From Atopobiaceae bacterium (lineage in GTDB: Bacteria > Actinomycetota > Coriobacteriia > Coriobacteriales > Atopobiaceae): a stretch of 64,000 nt of DNA. The notes beneath the pieces were generated by a model. The model saw only the letters and a program-made list of their open reading frames with translations. It was not told the DNA's origin and ran no database searches. A program made the position numbers and the translations under genes. Shown piece by piece: positions 53,219 to 61,520 of the stretch. The stretch covers positions 1 to 64,000 of the forward strand of contig JAKVON010000013.1 of the NCBI GenBank assembly GCA_022482785.1, in the 5' to 3' direction. Position 1 is the stretch's first letter; the number at the start of each line of letters is the position of its first letter.

Positions 53219-53696
53219 GCTGCGATTGTATCAGTAAAAAGAAACAAATGCAGCATATATTTGGTTTGCAGAACAGATTTGACCTTGCGGCATAAGGGAA
53301 AGACGGGTTGGCTGCCATTCTCTCCCACAAGAACTTCTGGCAGGATATCTTGACGACGTGCAGGACCACGTCGCGGCCGGCCGTGACCTCGAGGACCCTG
53401 CGGACCATGGTCGACGGGAGGAGGTGAATCCGGGCGAGTCCCTCGCCACGGAAGTCGTAGAGCTCGGTGCCCATGGAGAGGATCGCGTACGGGATGCAGC
53501 CGAGGTCGTCGTTGCCGCAGTAGTCGAACAGCTCGGCCATCACGCGGCATGAGCTGAGGACCACGCACTTCCCCCCCCCGTCGAGCGCCCTTCGGATGAG
53601 GGGGACGGCCGCGTGGCGGAGCCCCTTGTCCCGCCCGAGGAGAATCCCGTCGAGCCCTAGGACGAGCATCCTGTAGTCGCGGGTGGAATCGTACAT
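53196..53696 (-). pseudogene. HAD-family (Cof-like) hydrolase, 3' truncated
   Basis: ATG 53696 follows AGGGGGGAGCG. The product reads MLVLGLDGILLGRDKGLRHA, then GGGKCVVLSSCR (motif II Ser) and YAILSMGTELYDFRGEGLAR, as in HAD-IIB phosphatases. The nucleophile of DxDG(T/S) is Gly (GLDGI), so catalysis is doubtful. After about 110 residues the reading frame enters the AbiE region; motifs III and IV are missing. Confidence 0.6.
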
Positions 53697-53821
53697 GTCG
53701 CTCCCCCCTAGATGTTGCGTGCCAAGACGTTGTTTACAGAATAGGAAGTGACAGACGGGAGGGCTTCCCCCAAGCCGCGAATCGTCGAGGCCTGCGGCGA
53801 GATTCCCGGAGACGGCCCGCA

Positions 53822-54113
53822 CCCCCACGAATGCAGCTTGCGACCAAAGACAGCCGAGATCGTCCTCCCGTGGCCAACGAGGGCATTCGTGGGGTTTTTC
53901 GGAGAACGCCAGCGACCGGGGCAACTCTCCTACCAGGCGCTCCCCGGAGGCCGACCCCCACGAATGGGATATGCGACCACGCCTCACCCCCACGAATGCA
54001 GTTTGCGACCACGGGGCCCCGCAAAGGGGGCAACAAGCCCCGAGAAACCCCACGGATGCGATATGCGACCACGGCGATGGCCAACGAGGGCATTCGCGGG
54101 GTTCGCGGAGAAC
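53822..54113. repeat. Cluster of direct and inverted intergenic repeats
   Basis: Four direct copies of CCCCCACGAATG-N3-T-N-TGCGACCA (starting near 53822, 53954, 53986 and 54047; the last has CCCCACGGATG) are interleaved with two inverted-type copies GGCCAACGAGGGCATTCG (53872 and 54079), each continuing with GGGGTTTTTCGGAGAAC or GGGGTTCGCGGAGAAC. ATTCG(T/C)GGGG is the reverse complement of CCCC(A/G)CGAAT, so copies can pair. The cluster fills the gap between the HAD remnant and the NIF3-family gene. Confidence 0.75.
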
Positions 54114-54257
54114 AACGTCCGCGCCCCAGCTGCGAGAAGCCAGGCAAGCCCCTTTGCCACCCGCACGCCCACGTCGCGACTCGGCGGAAGGCCCGACCTT
54201 CGGATAAGATGGGCCCAGCCGCACATCCATGTCATCCACGAGGCTTGGAGGAACGCC

Positions 54258-55142
54258 ATGCTCGTCTCCGAGGCAATCGAGAAGATCGATTCCTACTGCA
54301 GCCCCATCGGCATGGAGGGCGAGCCGATAGAGGCTGCCACCACGCGCGACCAGGTGCTCTGGGGCAACGTCGACCAGAAATGCACGGGCATCGTCACCTG
54401 CATCTGGGCCACGAGCGACGTCATCCGCAAGGCACAGGCGCTCGGCGCGAACCTCATCGTCAGCCACGAGGCCCTCTGGTGGAACCACGGCGACCGCACC
54501 GACTGGCTCGCGGGAAACGCCGTCTTCCAGGCCAAGCGCGACCTTCTCGACGCGGGCGGCACCGTGGTCTGGCGCCTGCACGACCGCATCCACGGCGGCA
54601 TCCCCGCCCCGGACGCGCCGGCGGGCACCTCCCAGCTCGCGAACGCCGACGGCTGGGTCGACGGCATCTTCGCCCCGCTCGCCGCAACGCTCGGCTGGGA
54701 CCATGCCGAGGCGGCCATGCCGGTCGTCACCCTCGAGGCGCGGGTCTCCCCCACGACCGCACGCGAGCTAGCCGTCGACGTCTGTCGCAGGCTCGGCCAC
54801 GCGGGCGTCCGCGTCGTGGGCGACCCCGAGGCCCCTGTGCGTCTCGCCATGGTGCCCATGCACGTCCTCGGCCCCTTGGACGACGCCATCATCTCCCACG
54901 TGGAGGAGGCGGGCGTCGACTGCATCCTCTCGATGGAGTGCACCGACTTCACGCTCGCGGAGTACGTGCGCGACTCCTGCCAGCAGGGACGTCCGCGCGC
55001 CATCGTCAACGTGGGCCACTTCAACCTGGAGGAGCCTGGGATGGAGTACGCCACGCAATGGCTGCCCAAGGCGCTTGGTGACGAGTCCCCCGAGGTCACG
55101 TTCGTCTCGACGGAAGACCCCTACGCATACGTGACGCTTTAG
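54258..55142 (+). CDS. NIF3-family (DUF34) dinuclear-metal protein
   Basis: A 294-residue protein with the two-part NIF3 metal site. The N-terminal half has VTCIWATSDVIRKAQALGAN, LIVSHEALWW (His and Glu ligands) and WRLHDRIHGG; the C-terminal half has DCILSMECTDFTL and AIVNVGHFNLEEPG (second His/Glu pair). The fold is a conserved hydrolase-like protein of unsettled substrate, sometimes named as a GTP cyclohydrolase I-type protein without evidence. ATG 54258 follows GGAGGAACG. Confidence 0.88.
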   Translation: MLVSEAIEKIDSYCSPIGMEGEPIEAATTRDQVLWGNVDQKCTGIVTCIWATSDVIRKAQALGANLIVSHEALWWNHGDRTDWLAGNAVFQAKRDLLDAGGTVVWRLHDRIHGGIPAPDAPAGTSQLANADGWVDGIFAPLAATLGWDHAEAAMPVVTLEARVSPTTARELAVDVCRRLGHAGVRVVGDPEAPVRLAMVPMHVLGPLDDAIISHVEEAGVDCILSMECTDFTLAEYVRDSCQQGRPRAIVNVGHFNLEEPGMEYATQWLPKALGDESPEVTFVSTEDPYAYVTL

Positions 55143-55155
55143 GCACGTCCGGGCC

Positions 55156-55479
55156 CTACGCCGCGTCGCTCACGAGCTTCAGCCCGATGACGCAGCCGAC
55201 CAGCCCGGCGATGAGGGCGACCTTGACGGGCGAGGCCGCCTCGTCGCCGGTGGCCATGCCGACGGCCACGGTCAGAGCCGCGCCGATGCCCACCCAGACG
55301 GCGTAGGCCGTCCCGACGGGGAGCGTCCTGGTGGCGTAGGCGAGGCCGAGCATGCTCGCCGCGAGGCCGGCGGCGAAGACGACCGTGGGGACGGCGTCGG
55401 TGAGCCCGTCCGACCTGCCGAGGGCGAGCGCCCAGACGGACTCCATGCAGCCGGAGAGGACGAGGACGAGCCAATCCAT
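55156..55479 (-). CDS. SMR-family exporter, probably guanidinium (Gdx type)
   Basis: This 107-residue protein has four membrane helices. The conserved Glu of the first helix is in GCMESVWALALG, and LPVGTAYAVWVGIGAALT is the third-helix signature of small multidrug resistance proteins, closest to the SugE/Gdx branch (W.GIGA). Gdx proteins export guanidinium with proton antiport. The guanidine-III riboswitch directly upstream supports that substrate. Confidence 0.85.
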   Translation of the reverse strand: MDWLVLVLSGCMESVWALALGRSDGLTDAVPTVVFAAGLAASMLGLAYATRTLPVGTAYAVWVGIGAALTVAVGMATGDEAASPVKVALIAGLVGCVIGLKLVSDAA

Positions 55480-55501
55480 GGGGAGGTCTCCCTTCGAGGG
55501 T

Positions 55502-55543
55502 GCGCCGTCTTTTCGGTCCTGGTACGGCTGCCATCGTCAGGGA
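55502..55543 (-). promoter_or_regulatory. Guanidine-III riboswitch
   Basis: Read on the minus strand, TGACGATGGCAGCCGTACC followed by AGGACCGAAAAGACGGCGC matches the guanidine-III (mini-ykkC class III) consensus closely: an ACGA near the 5' end, GCCGTACC, and a 3' AAGACGGCGC that pairs with GCCGT to form the pseudoknot. It ends 22 nt before the SMR gene start; a GGGAGACCTCCC palindrome next to the start contains the Shine-Dalgarno and may be the output element. Confidence 0.78.
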
Positions 55544-55691
55544 GCCTCGTTGTGGTCGGAACGGCTTCCGCCTGGGCTCGGGTGGCGGAACCAGGCTCAT
55601 CCTACCACGCGCCCAGCCAGCGGCGACAGGATTCGAGCCAGTCCCGGAAGGGGCCGCTTGTCCCTTGGCCCCGGACGGCCCCCTTGCCCGT

Positions 55692-55744
55692 TACCTGGAC
55701 TTCTTCAGGAGAGACCGTACGGCAAGCGTTCCGCTTCGGATGCC
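55692..55744 (+). repeat. 53-bp repeat, copy 2
   Basis: Second copy of the repeat at 3646, same orientation. Here the start codon position reads ACG, so no small protein is made. It lies about 115 nt upstream of the pilin-like gene. Confidence 0.7.
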
Positions 55745-55860
55745 GAGGCATCCCGATCTTTCCTGTATACTTCGTCACATGAATTCGGTGCCATCCCAGG
55801 GCCGCATGCCTCGCCATGAGGGGCATGCTTCATACCTGAGTCGAGATAAGGAGCGACCCA

Positions 55861-58800
55861 TGTCGCCTCGAAAGCTGATTGCGCTCAATCGAGCGAGCAT
55901 CCTGCCCATACTCTGCGCATGCGTTCTCACGGTTGGCCTTGCGTTGGTCGGCCGGGCGCCCGCTCTGGCCTCGACGCCCCTCACCTCGCAGGCGAGCAAC
56001 GTCTATGAGGTCAGTGACACGGATACGGCCGCCACCATTACCGCCGTCATCAACGGCACGCAGGTCGATGCCTCTGGTGATCCATACGGCGGAATCAAGT
56101 TCACGACAGCAAAGCCCTACACGCTGACGGAGGGCCTCGACCCCGGTCGCGATTTCTCGGTTGAGACGGATGCCGCCGTGACGTTCTCCGGCAACGGCTT
56201 CTCTCTTGCGAATACTGGTAGCAAAGTGACGCTCTCCTTCGAAGGAGACGCCCCGCTTACCATCGAAAACGCCGCCCGCGGTATCGATACGAGCTCCGCT
56301 GGGGGAATGGCAGCGGTCGAGGTAGCCTCTGGCGCAGCGCTCAACATCACGGGCACGACGGGCTACGGGATGATCACCACGGGGACCATCTCCGTCGCCG
56401 GCACCCTCGACATCACGAATTGCGGCACGACCGGAGAGGGTGGCTTCAGGATGGACAGCGGCACGCTCTCCATCACGGGCGGCGGTCACATGAGCTGCTC
56501 CGGGAGCGGTGCCACAGGGTCTGGCGACTTCTATACGACGGGTTCCGTGACCGTCAGCGACTCCGGCTCGACACTCGACGTCGGCAAGCCGACGCAGGCG
56601 GATGGCACGATGACGCTCGCGACGGCATCCGCGATCAGTGCTTCTTCCCTCAAGATCAGAGACGGCGCCGTCGTCACCGTGACGCAAGACTCCGCCTCGG
56701 CCACCAAGTCGCGTGCTATCGACCTGGGTTCCACCTACAGCCCTGGCTCCACCTCCAACACTATCACCGTGGAGAGGAGCGGAAAGCTCATTGCGACGGT
56801 CACGACAAGCGACTCCACCACGAGTGCCATCAGGGGAGGTACGCTCGACGTGTCAGGCGGTGGCATCGTCGAGGCCAGCGCGTCGAACGGCATCGCGCTT
56901 GATGGCGTTACCCTCAATGCGGGAGGTACGTCGCTCGTCACGGCCGAGGGCAGCACGGGTGACGCAAAGACGACATCCAGTACGACCATCACGGGCGGCT
57001 CGGTGCTCATGCGCCCCGCGCAGAGCGTCGTGAAAGGCCAGATGACCTCCGTCACCAACGGAGACAAGGTCGACCCCACTCCCGTGAACAACGATAGGGA
57101 GAGCCTCACGCGCTTCGATCTCTCGGGCTTTGCCGGAAAGCAGATCGCAGTCGCGGCCGGTACCTCGACCTACGCCTATCAGGTGGGCAGCGATCACGAC
57201 GGAACCGCCTACGTGTGGGCACCGGCGGTGCGCGTCAGGTTCTACGACTCGCAGGCCGACTGCTCTGCTACCACCGCCGGTACGGGCACGACGGGCCTGC
57301 TCGCCACGGACTACACCATCCGCGGCAACAGCGTCTCCCTCGTCAACGGCATCGTTCCGACCGCGCCGACCGTGGAAGACGAGACGTTCATCGGCTGGGT
57401 CGACAAGGAGACCGGCAAGATTGTCGATCCGTCGGCCACCTCGCTCTCCACCGACGTTGACCTCTATCCGGGCTACGTCGACGTGAGCGACGCGGACGTC
57501 CCCATCGACGTCTACGTCGATGACGGCACGGGGTCTGAAACGGTTAACTTCATCAACGGCCCCCACTACTCCTCCGTGGGCGAGAAGCCGATGTACGAGA
57601 CCACGCTCAACCTGAGCACCGAGGCAGACAAGGCTGCCAGCTTCGGCGATTCCGTGAGTCGCCTCACGGGTTCCCTCACGCTCACGATGACGGGCAGTGC
57701 CGGCCTTGCACCTGCCGAAGGCACCACGTACACCCCTGAAATCGACAAGTACTTCGCGGGCGGAGCGGCGCTGGGGCTGTTCGACCTTGTTGCGGCACCG
57801 ACCTACGACGCCTCAACGAACACGACGACCTTCCAGCTCAAGGTCAAAGACGTCTATTCTGCTGTTTCTTACAAGGGGACGGGGAACGACCTCGCCGATC
57901 TCATCCGTAGCGGCTTCATCGACTTCTCCTTCCTTGGCGTCTCCAGGAGAGGCGACTTTGACTTCGCCACCACGTCCTCCCTTGCGACGGAGGGTTATGC
58001 TCGCATGAAGGTCGCGCTCTCGGGTACCCTCACCATCTGGAAGGCGGACACCGTAGATGATGGCACCACCTTCCAGATGACCGGCGTGCAGGATACAGAT
58101 GCTACTAAGGGGCATGAAGCCGACCCGACCTTGGGAACGTACGGCACCGACCCGTTGACGACGGTCTCCACGACGCTTCTCCATCGCACGCCCGTCACGC
58201 TCGACACTTCCACGACGGCCGTCCTCGACATCACCACGACCGGCTCGGGCTTCGCGGGAAAGACGTTCGGATTCTCGCTCGCAGCCGGAACCGCCTCCTA
58301 CTCCGACAACACCTCCGGCACCTCGCCGCTGCCCGGTGGCGCCACTGGCCCCGTCACGGGCTCCGCGACCTTCTCTGCGGCCGGCACCCAGGCGATCAGC
58401 TTTGGCTCCATCACCTTCGAACGGCCTGGCACCTACCAGTACACGATCACGGAGACCACGCCCTCCGGGAGCGGCTGGACGTGTGACACGTCCGCCAAGA
58501 CCGTGACGATCACCGTGGCCGAGGACAGCACCGGAAAACTCACGGCGACCGTCGACCAGACCGTGACCATCGCCAACGCCTACGTGGAGCCCCCGACGGA
58601 TCCGACGACCCCGACCACGAACCCAACAGCCCCGACGACGGAAGCGCCTTCCCCTACGCCTCTCGCGGCCTCCGAGCCCATGAATTCGCTGCCGAACACA
58701 GGTGACCAGAGCTTGGCCACGCACGTTCCGATGCTGCTCATGGCGGCGCTCGTCGTGCTTGCCATCGCTTTCGCCGGAAGGCTGCTCTTCTGCCGCGAGA

Positions 58801-58871
58801 CGGCTGGCGCGTCGGCCGCTCGTCATCTGACGAGTCACCTGGACAAGCCGCGCGATCGTTTCGATCGATGA
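55861..58871 (+). CDS. Pilin-like LPNTG-anchored surface protein
   Basis: A 1003-residue protein from ATG 55861 (AAGGAGCG upstream); the long open frame before it is not coding. It has a signal peptide (ILPILCACVLTVGLALVGRA), a beta-helix-like region of short Thr/Ser/Gly-rich repeats (about residues 60-400), an InlB-type ETFIGWVDKETGKIVDP segment, and a Spy0128/FctA-like domain near the end (FGFSLAAGT, ITFERPGTYQYTITE). The Thr/Pro stalk leads to SLPNTGD, a membrane helix and a basic tail. It is probably a sortase-anchored adhesin or pilus component. Confidence 0.85.
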
Positions 58872-58972
58872 CGTCAGGCCCTCTAGCCTCAGGCTGACCG
58901 TCGTGCCCGACATAGGCCAAGCCCCTCTTTTGGTTGCCAACTCGTACGACATGGCATGGCACGTAGGAATGG

Positions 58973-59304
58973 CTACTCTCCCTGACGGCTGGGCCTCTCC
59001 GTGCGGCCGTCCTCGATTCGGCCCGACCAGTCGAGCCCGAAGCCCACGTCATACGCGTTGCCATCGGCATCGACATGGCATTCGACGTCGAAGGGGACGT
59101 CCTCGCAGTGACGCTCCACCGCCATCATGCTCGCCGGGAACTGGACGGGGCAGAGGCCGCTCGGCTCGACGGCTCCCGAGATCACCTCGAGCAACGCCTG
59201 CGCCTGCACGCCGAAGTGGGCGAGGATGGCATCGACCTTCGGCTCGTACTCCGACACCACGGCAGGCTTGGCCATGAGGCTCGCCACGATCACGGGTCTA
59301 CCTC
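58973..59304 (-). pseudogene. Glycoside hydrolase family 3 C-terminal remnant
   Basis: The frame reads ARGRPVIVASLMAKPAVVSE, then YEPKVDAILAHFGVQAQALL and GLCPVQFPASM, ending AYDVGFGLDWSGRI. This is the C-terminal end of a GH3 beta-glucosidase domain. Everything upstream is missing: the reading frame enters the 3' end of the PTS IIA gene at about 59305. A deletion has evidently joined the two genes. Confidence 0.7.
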
Positions 59305-59645
59305 GTGCGGTAGAGATCGATGATCTCGGCGATGAGCTCCTGGGCGAGCATGGAGGTCATCAGGTGGTCCTGGGCGTGGACGAGCATCACGTTCACGGGG
59401 ATGTGATTCCCGTTCGCCTCCTGGACGAGCATGTCCATCTGCTGGTGATGCGCCTCGAGGGAGGCCTCCTTCGCCTGGGCCATGAGGCCGTCGGCTGCGG
59501 CGAAGTCGCCTTCCTTCGCCTTGGCGAGCGCCGCGTAGACGAGGCTTCTGCCCTGGCCCGCGGCGGCGATGATGCCGAACGACATCGTGATGGTCGGGTC
59601 CTCCTCGGGATCGGTCTGCGTGACGCTCTCGTTGTTCTCTGCCAT
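59298..59645 (-). CDS. PTS lactose/cellobiose-specific IIA component
   Basis: A 115-residue protein with the all-helical IIA(Lac/Cel) pattern: SFGIIAAAGQGRSLVYAALA, AKEASLEAHHQQMDMLVQEA and VMLVHAQDHLMTSMLAQELI, where the His of LVHAQDH is the phosphorylated residue. ATG 59645 follows GGGAGG. The IIB and IIC genes are not adjacent. It accepts phosphate from HPr and supplies it to the IIB component. Confidence 0.9.
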   Translation of the reverse strand: MAENNESVTQTDPEEDPTITMSFGIIAAAGQGRSLVYAALAKAKEGDFAAADGLMAQAKEASLEAHHQQMDMLVQEANGNHIPVNVMLVHAQDHLMTSMLAQELIAEIIDLYRTR

Positions 59646-59697
59646 TGCAATCACCTCCCGCAGGCGTCATCATGGGTCGCACGCGTTTCCTATTCGT

Positions 59698-59708
59698 GTA
59701 TAGTATAC
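59698..59708. promoter_or_regulatory. Small palindrome between PTS IIA and TetR genes
   Basis: GTATAGTATAC is an 11-bp palindrome inside an AT-rich patch between the divergent PTS IIA and TetR-type genes; it overlaps likely -10 sequences and may be the TetR-type operator. Confidence 0.35.
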
Positions 59709-59787
59709 GTGTATCTTTTAGAACGCAAGCGGGATTTCGAAACTGGTACCATGGACGGCAAGCGCACGAGGACGAGAGGAGATCGCG

Positions 59788-60510
59788 ATGGCCAGGCCCT
59801 ATAACGCGGAGGCACGCTCCTCCGTCATCGAGGCGGCCGAATGGCTCTTCGTGACGAGGGGGTTCGAGACGACCTCGTACCAGCAGATCGCGAAGGCCTC
59901 CGGCATCAGCAGGTCCCTGACGCAGCATTACTTCCCCAGGAAGGAGCTCATGGCGATCGGGTTCTTCGAGGACCTGAACGAGGCCATGTGCCGCGCCCTC
60001 GACGAGCGCGGGATCCTCGACGGAGACCGGTTCACGCGGCAGAGCCGCCTCGCGCAGCTCTCGTACACGTACCTGACGCGCGCATCCAGGGCGAGCGACT
60101 TCACCGTCGACATCTTCGGCAGCCGCCATCTCACGAGTCAGGTCATCGGCATCGTCTACAAGGACATCGTCGCTGCCACACAGGACAAGATCTCGGTCCC
60201 GATCGACGAGGCCATCGAGACCATCCGCTTCGCGACCGGCGGCTTCTTCGAGTCGTATTACAACGACCTCGTGGACTCCAAGGAGATAGACGTCCCAAGG
60301 AAGCTCAGGAGGGCGATGACGACGATCCTCGAGATCTACCCCGAGGGACCTGAGGGCTGTGCGGCCCGATACGACGACAGCATCATCGACCCGCCCACTA
60401 TGCAAGCCCTGATCGACGACGTCGCGGCGAGGTTCCCGTCGGAGGAGCCGCCCGAGACGCTCGACCCCGAAGAGGTCAGGCGCTACAGGGAGTCGCTGAG
60501 AGCTCGTTGA
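59788..60510 (+). CDS. TetR/AcrR-family transcriptional regulator
   Basis: A 240-residue regulator. The N-terminal HTH reads ARSSVIEAAEWLFVTRGFET, then TSYQQIAKASGISRSLTQHY and FPRKELM, typical of TetR/AcrR. The C-terminal ligand-binding domain is helical and unassigned. ATG 59788 follows GAGGAGATCG. It precedes an MFS gene on the same strand by about 30 nt, so it probably represses an operon with that transporter. Confidence 0.9.
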   Translation: MARPYNAEARSSVIEAAEWLFVTRGFETTSYQQIAKASGISRSLTQHYFPRKELMAIGFFEDLNEAMCRALDERGILDGDRFTRQSRLAQLSYTYLTRASRASDFTVDIFGSRHLTSQVIGIVYKDIVAATQDKISVPIDEAIETIRFATGGFFESYYNDLVDSKEIDVPRKLRRAMTTILEIYPEGPEGCAARYDDSIIDPPTMQALIDDVAARFPSEEPPETLDPEEVRRYRESLRAR

Positions 60511-60541
60511 GCTGATGACGCAGAAAGGTTCGGTCATTCAA

Positions 60542-61459
60542 ATGACATCGGAGAATCCGCCCGCCTTCGAGAGAAGGCTCGACGCAAGGCTCGTCATGTC
60601 CGTCGCGGCCACCGGGCTCATGTCCTTCTCTGGCGTCGTCATCGAGACGGCGATGAACGTCACCTTCCCCACCCTCATGGCCGAGTTCTCGGTGGGCACT
60701 TCGACCGTGCAATGGATGACGACGGGCTACCTGCTGGTCCTTGCCTGCGTCATTCCCCTCTCGTCGTTCCTGAAGCGCCGATTCCCCACGAAGGCCCTCT
60801 TCGTCTGCGCGATGGCCCTCTTCCTCACGGGCGTCGTCGTATGCGCGCTCGCCCCGAGCTTCGACGTGCTTCTTGCCGGCCGGCTCGTCCAGGGGGTCGG
60901 GACGGGCGTCGCGCTCCCGCTCATGTTCAACATCGTGCTGGAGCAGTCGCCGCTCGACAGGATGGGGAGCATGATGGGCGTCGCGTCCCTCATCACGGCG
61001 GCCGCGCCCGCCGTCGGCAGGATCCTCGACCGCTTCGGGGCTCGTCCTCCCATCCTGTTGGGAAACGCCCTCATCGTCTGTGCGGCGTTCCTGTTCGCGA
61101 TCGTGGGGGCGAGCCTCTCGACTCCCTGGTTCCTCGGCATCTACCTCGTCTTCGGCCTGGGCCAAGGCCTCTCGGTGGGGAACATGATGACCAACGGCCT
61201 CTCGAGGCTTGGCCCCGAGCTGACGCCCGACGGCAACGCCGCGATCAACACGCTGCAGCAGCTTGCCGGGGCCGTCGGCACCGCCCTGGCCGCGGGGATG
61301 GTCTCCGCCGGCCAAGCCGCGAGCGTCCGTGACGTCGCACTCGGGACGGCAGGCGGGACATGCGGCGCGCTCTGGGTCCTGCTCGGGTCGGCCTGCCTCA
61401 TGGCGGCATCCCAGGTGGCCTGTCTTCGCGACGGGGATGCCACGGCAGTCCGACCATAG
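60542..61459 (+). CDS. MFS drug-efflux-type transporter, internally deleted
   Basis: A 305-residue protein (start 60542; ATG 60515 is also possible). The N-terminal part equals helices 1-5 of a DHA2-type exporter: FSGVVIETAMNVTFPTLMAE, TVQWMTTGYLLVLACVIPLS, VQGVGTGVALPLMFNIV. Then SLITAAAPAVG joins directly to GRILDRFGARPPILLGNALI, which normally lies over 100 residues later, followed by the last helices (LVFGLGQGLSVGNMMTNGL). Full-length relatives have about 450-480 residues, so an in-frame deletion has removed the middle. Function is doubtful. Confidence 0.75.
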   Translation: MTSENPPAFERRLDARLVMSVAATGLMSFSGVVIETAMNVTFPTLMAEFSVGTSTVQWMTTGYLLVLACVIPLSSFLKRRFPTKALFVCAMALFLTGVVVCALAPSFDVLLAGRLVQGVGTGVALPLMFNIVLEQSPLDRMGSMMGVASLITAAAPAVGRILDRFGARPPILLGNALIVCAAFLFAIVGASLSTPWFLGIYLVFGLGQGLSVGNMMTNGLSRLGPELTPDGNAAINTLQQLAGAVGTALAAGMVSAGQAASVRDVALGTAGGTCGALWVLLGSACLMAASQVACLRDGDATAVRP

Positions 61460-61520
61460 CCGCTCCCCGCGTCGCCCCAGAAGACCCAGTCGTCGACGGT
61501 ACCCGCGAGACGTCAGGGCG

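Noticed and set aside
53822-54113. Possible CRISPR array
   Set aside because: Repeat spacing is irregular, some units are inverted, there are no uniform spacers and no cas genes.
53734-54147. Minus-strand frame with repeated peptide blocks through the repeat cluster
   Set aside because: The periodicity comes from the DNA repeats; there is no start signal and no plausible fold.
55600-55700. tRNA-like sequence (ACAGGATTCGAGCC) upstream of the pilin-like gene
   Set aside because: No cloverleaf can be formed around it and no acceptor stem is present.
55500-55860. N-terminal extension of the pilin-like protein
   Set aside because: It covers the riboswitch and the 53-bp repeat and has no signal peptide at its start, whereas ATG 55861 has AAGGAG and a signal sequence directly after it.
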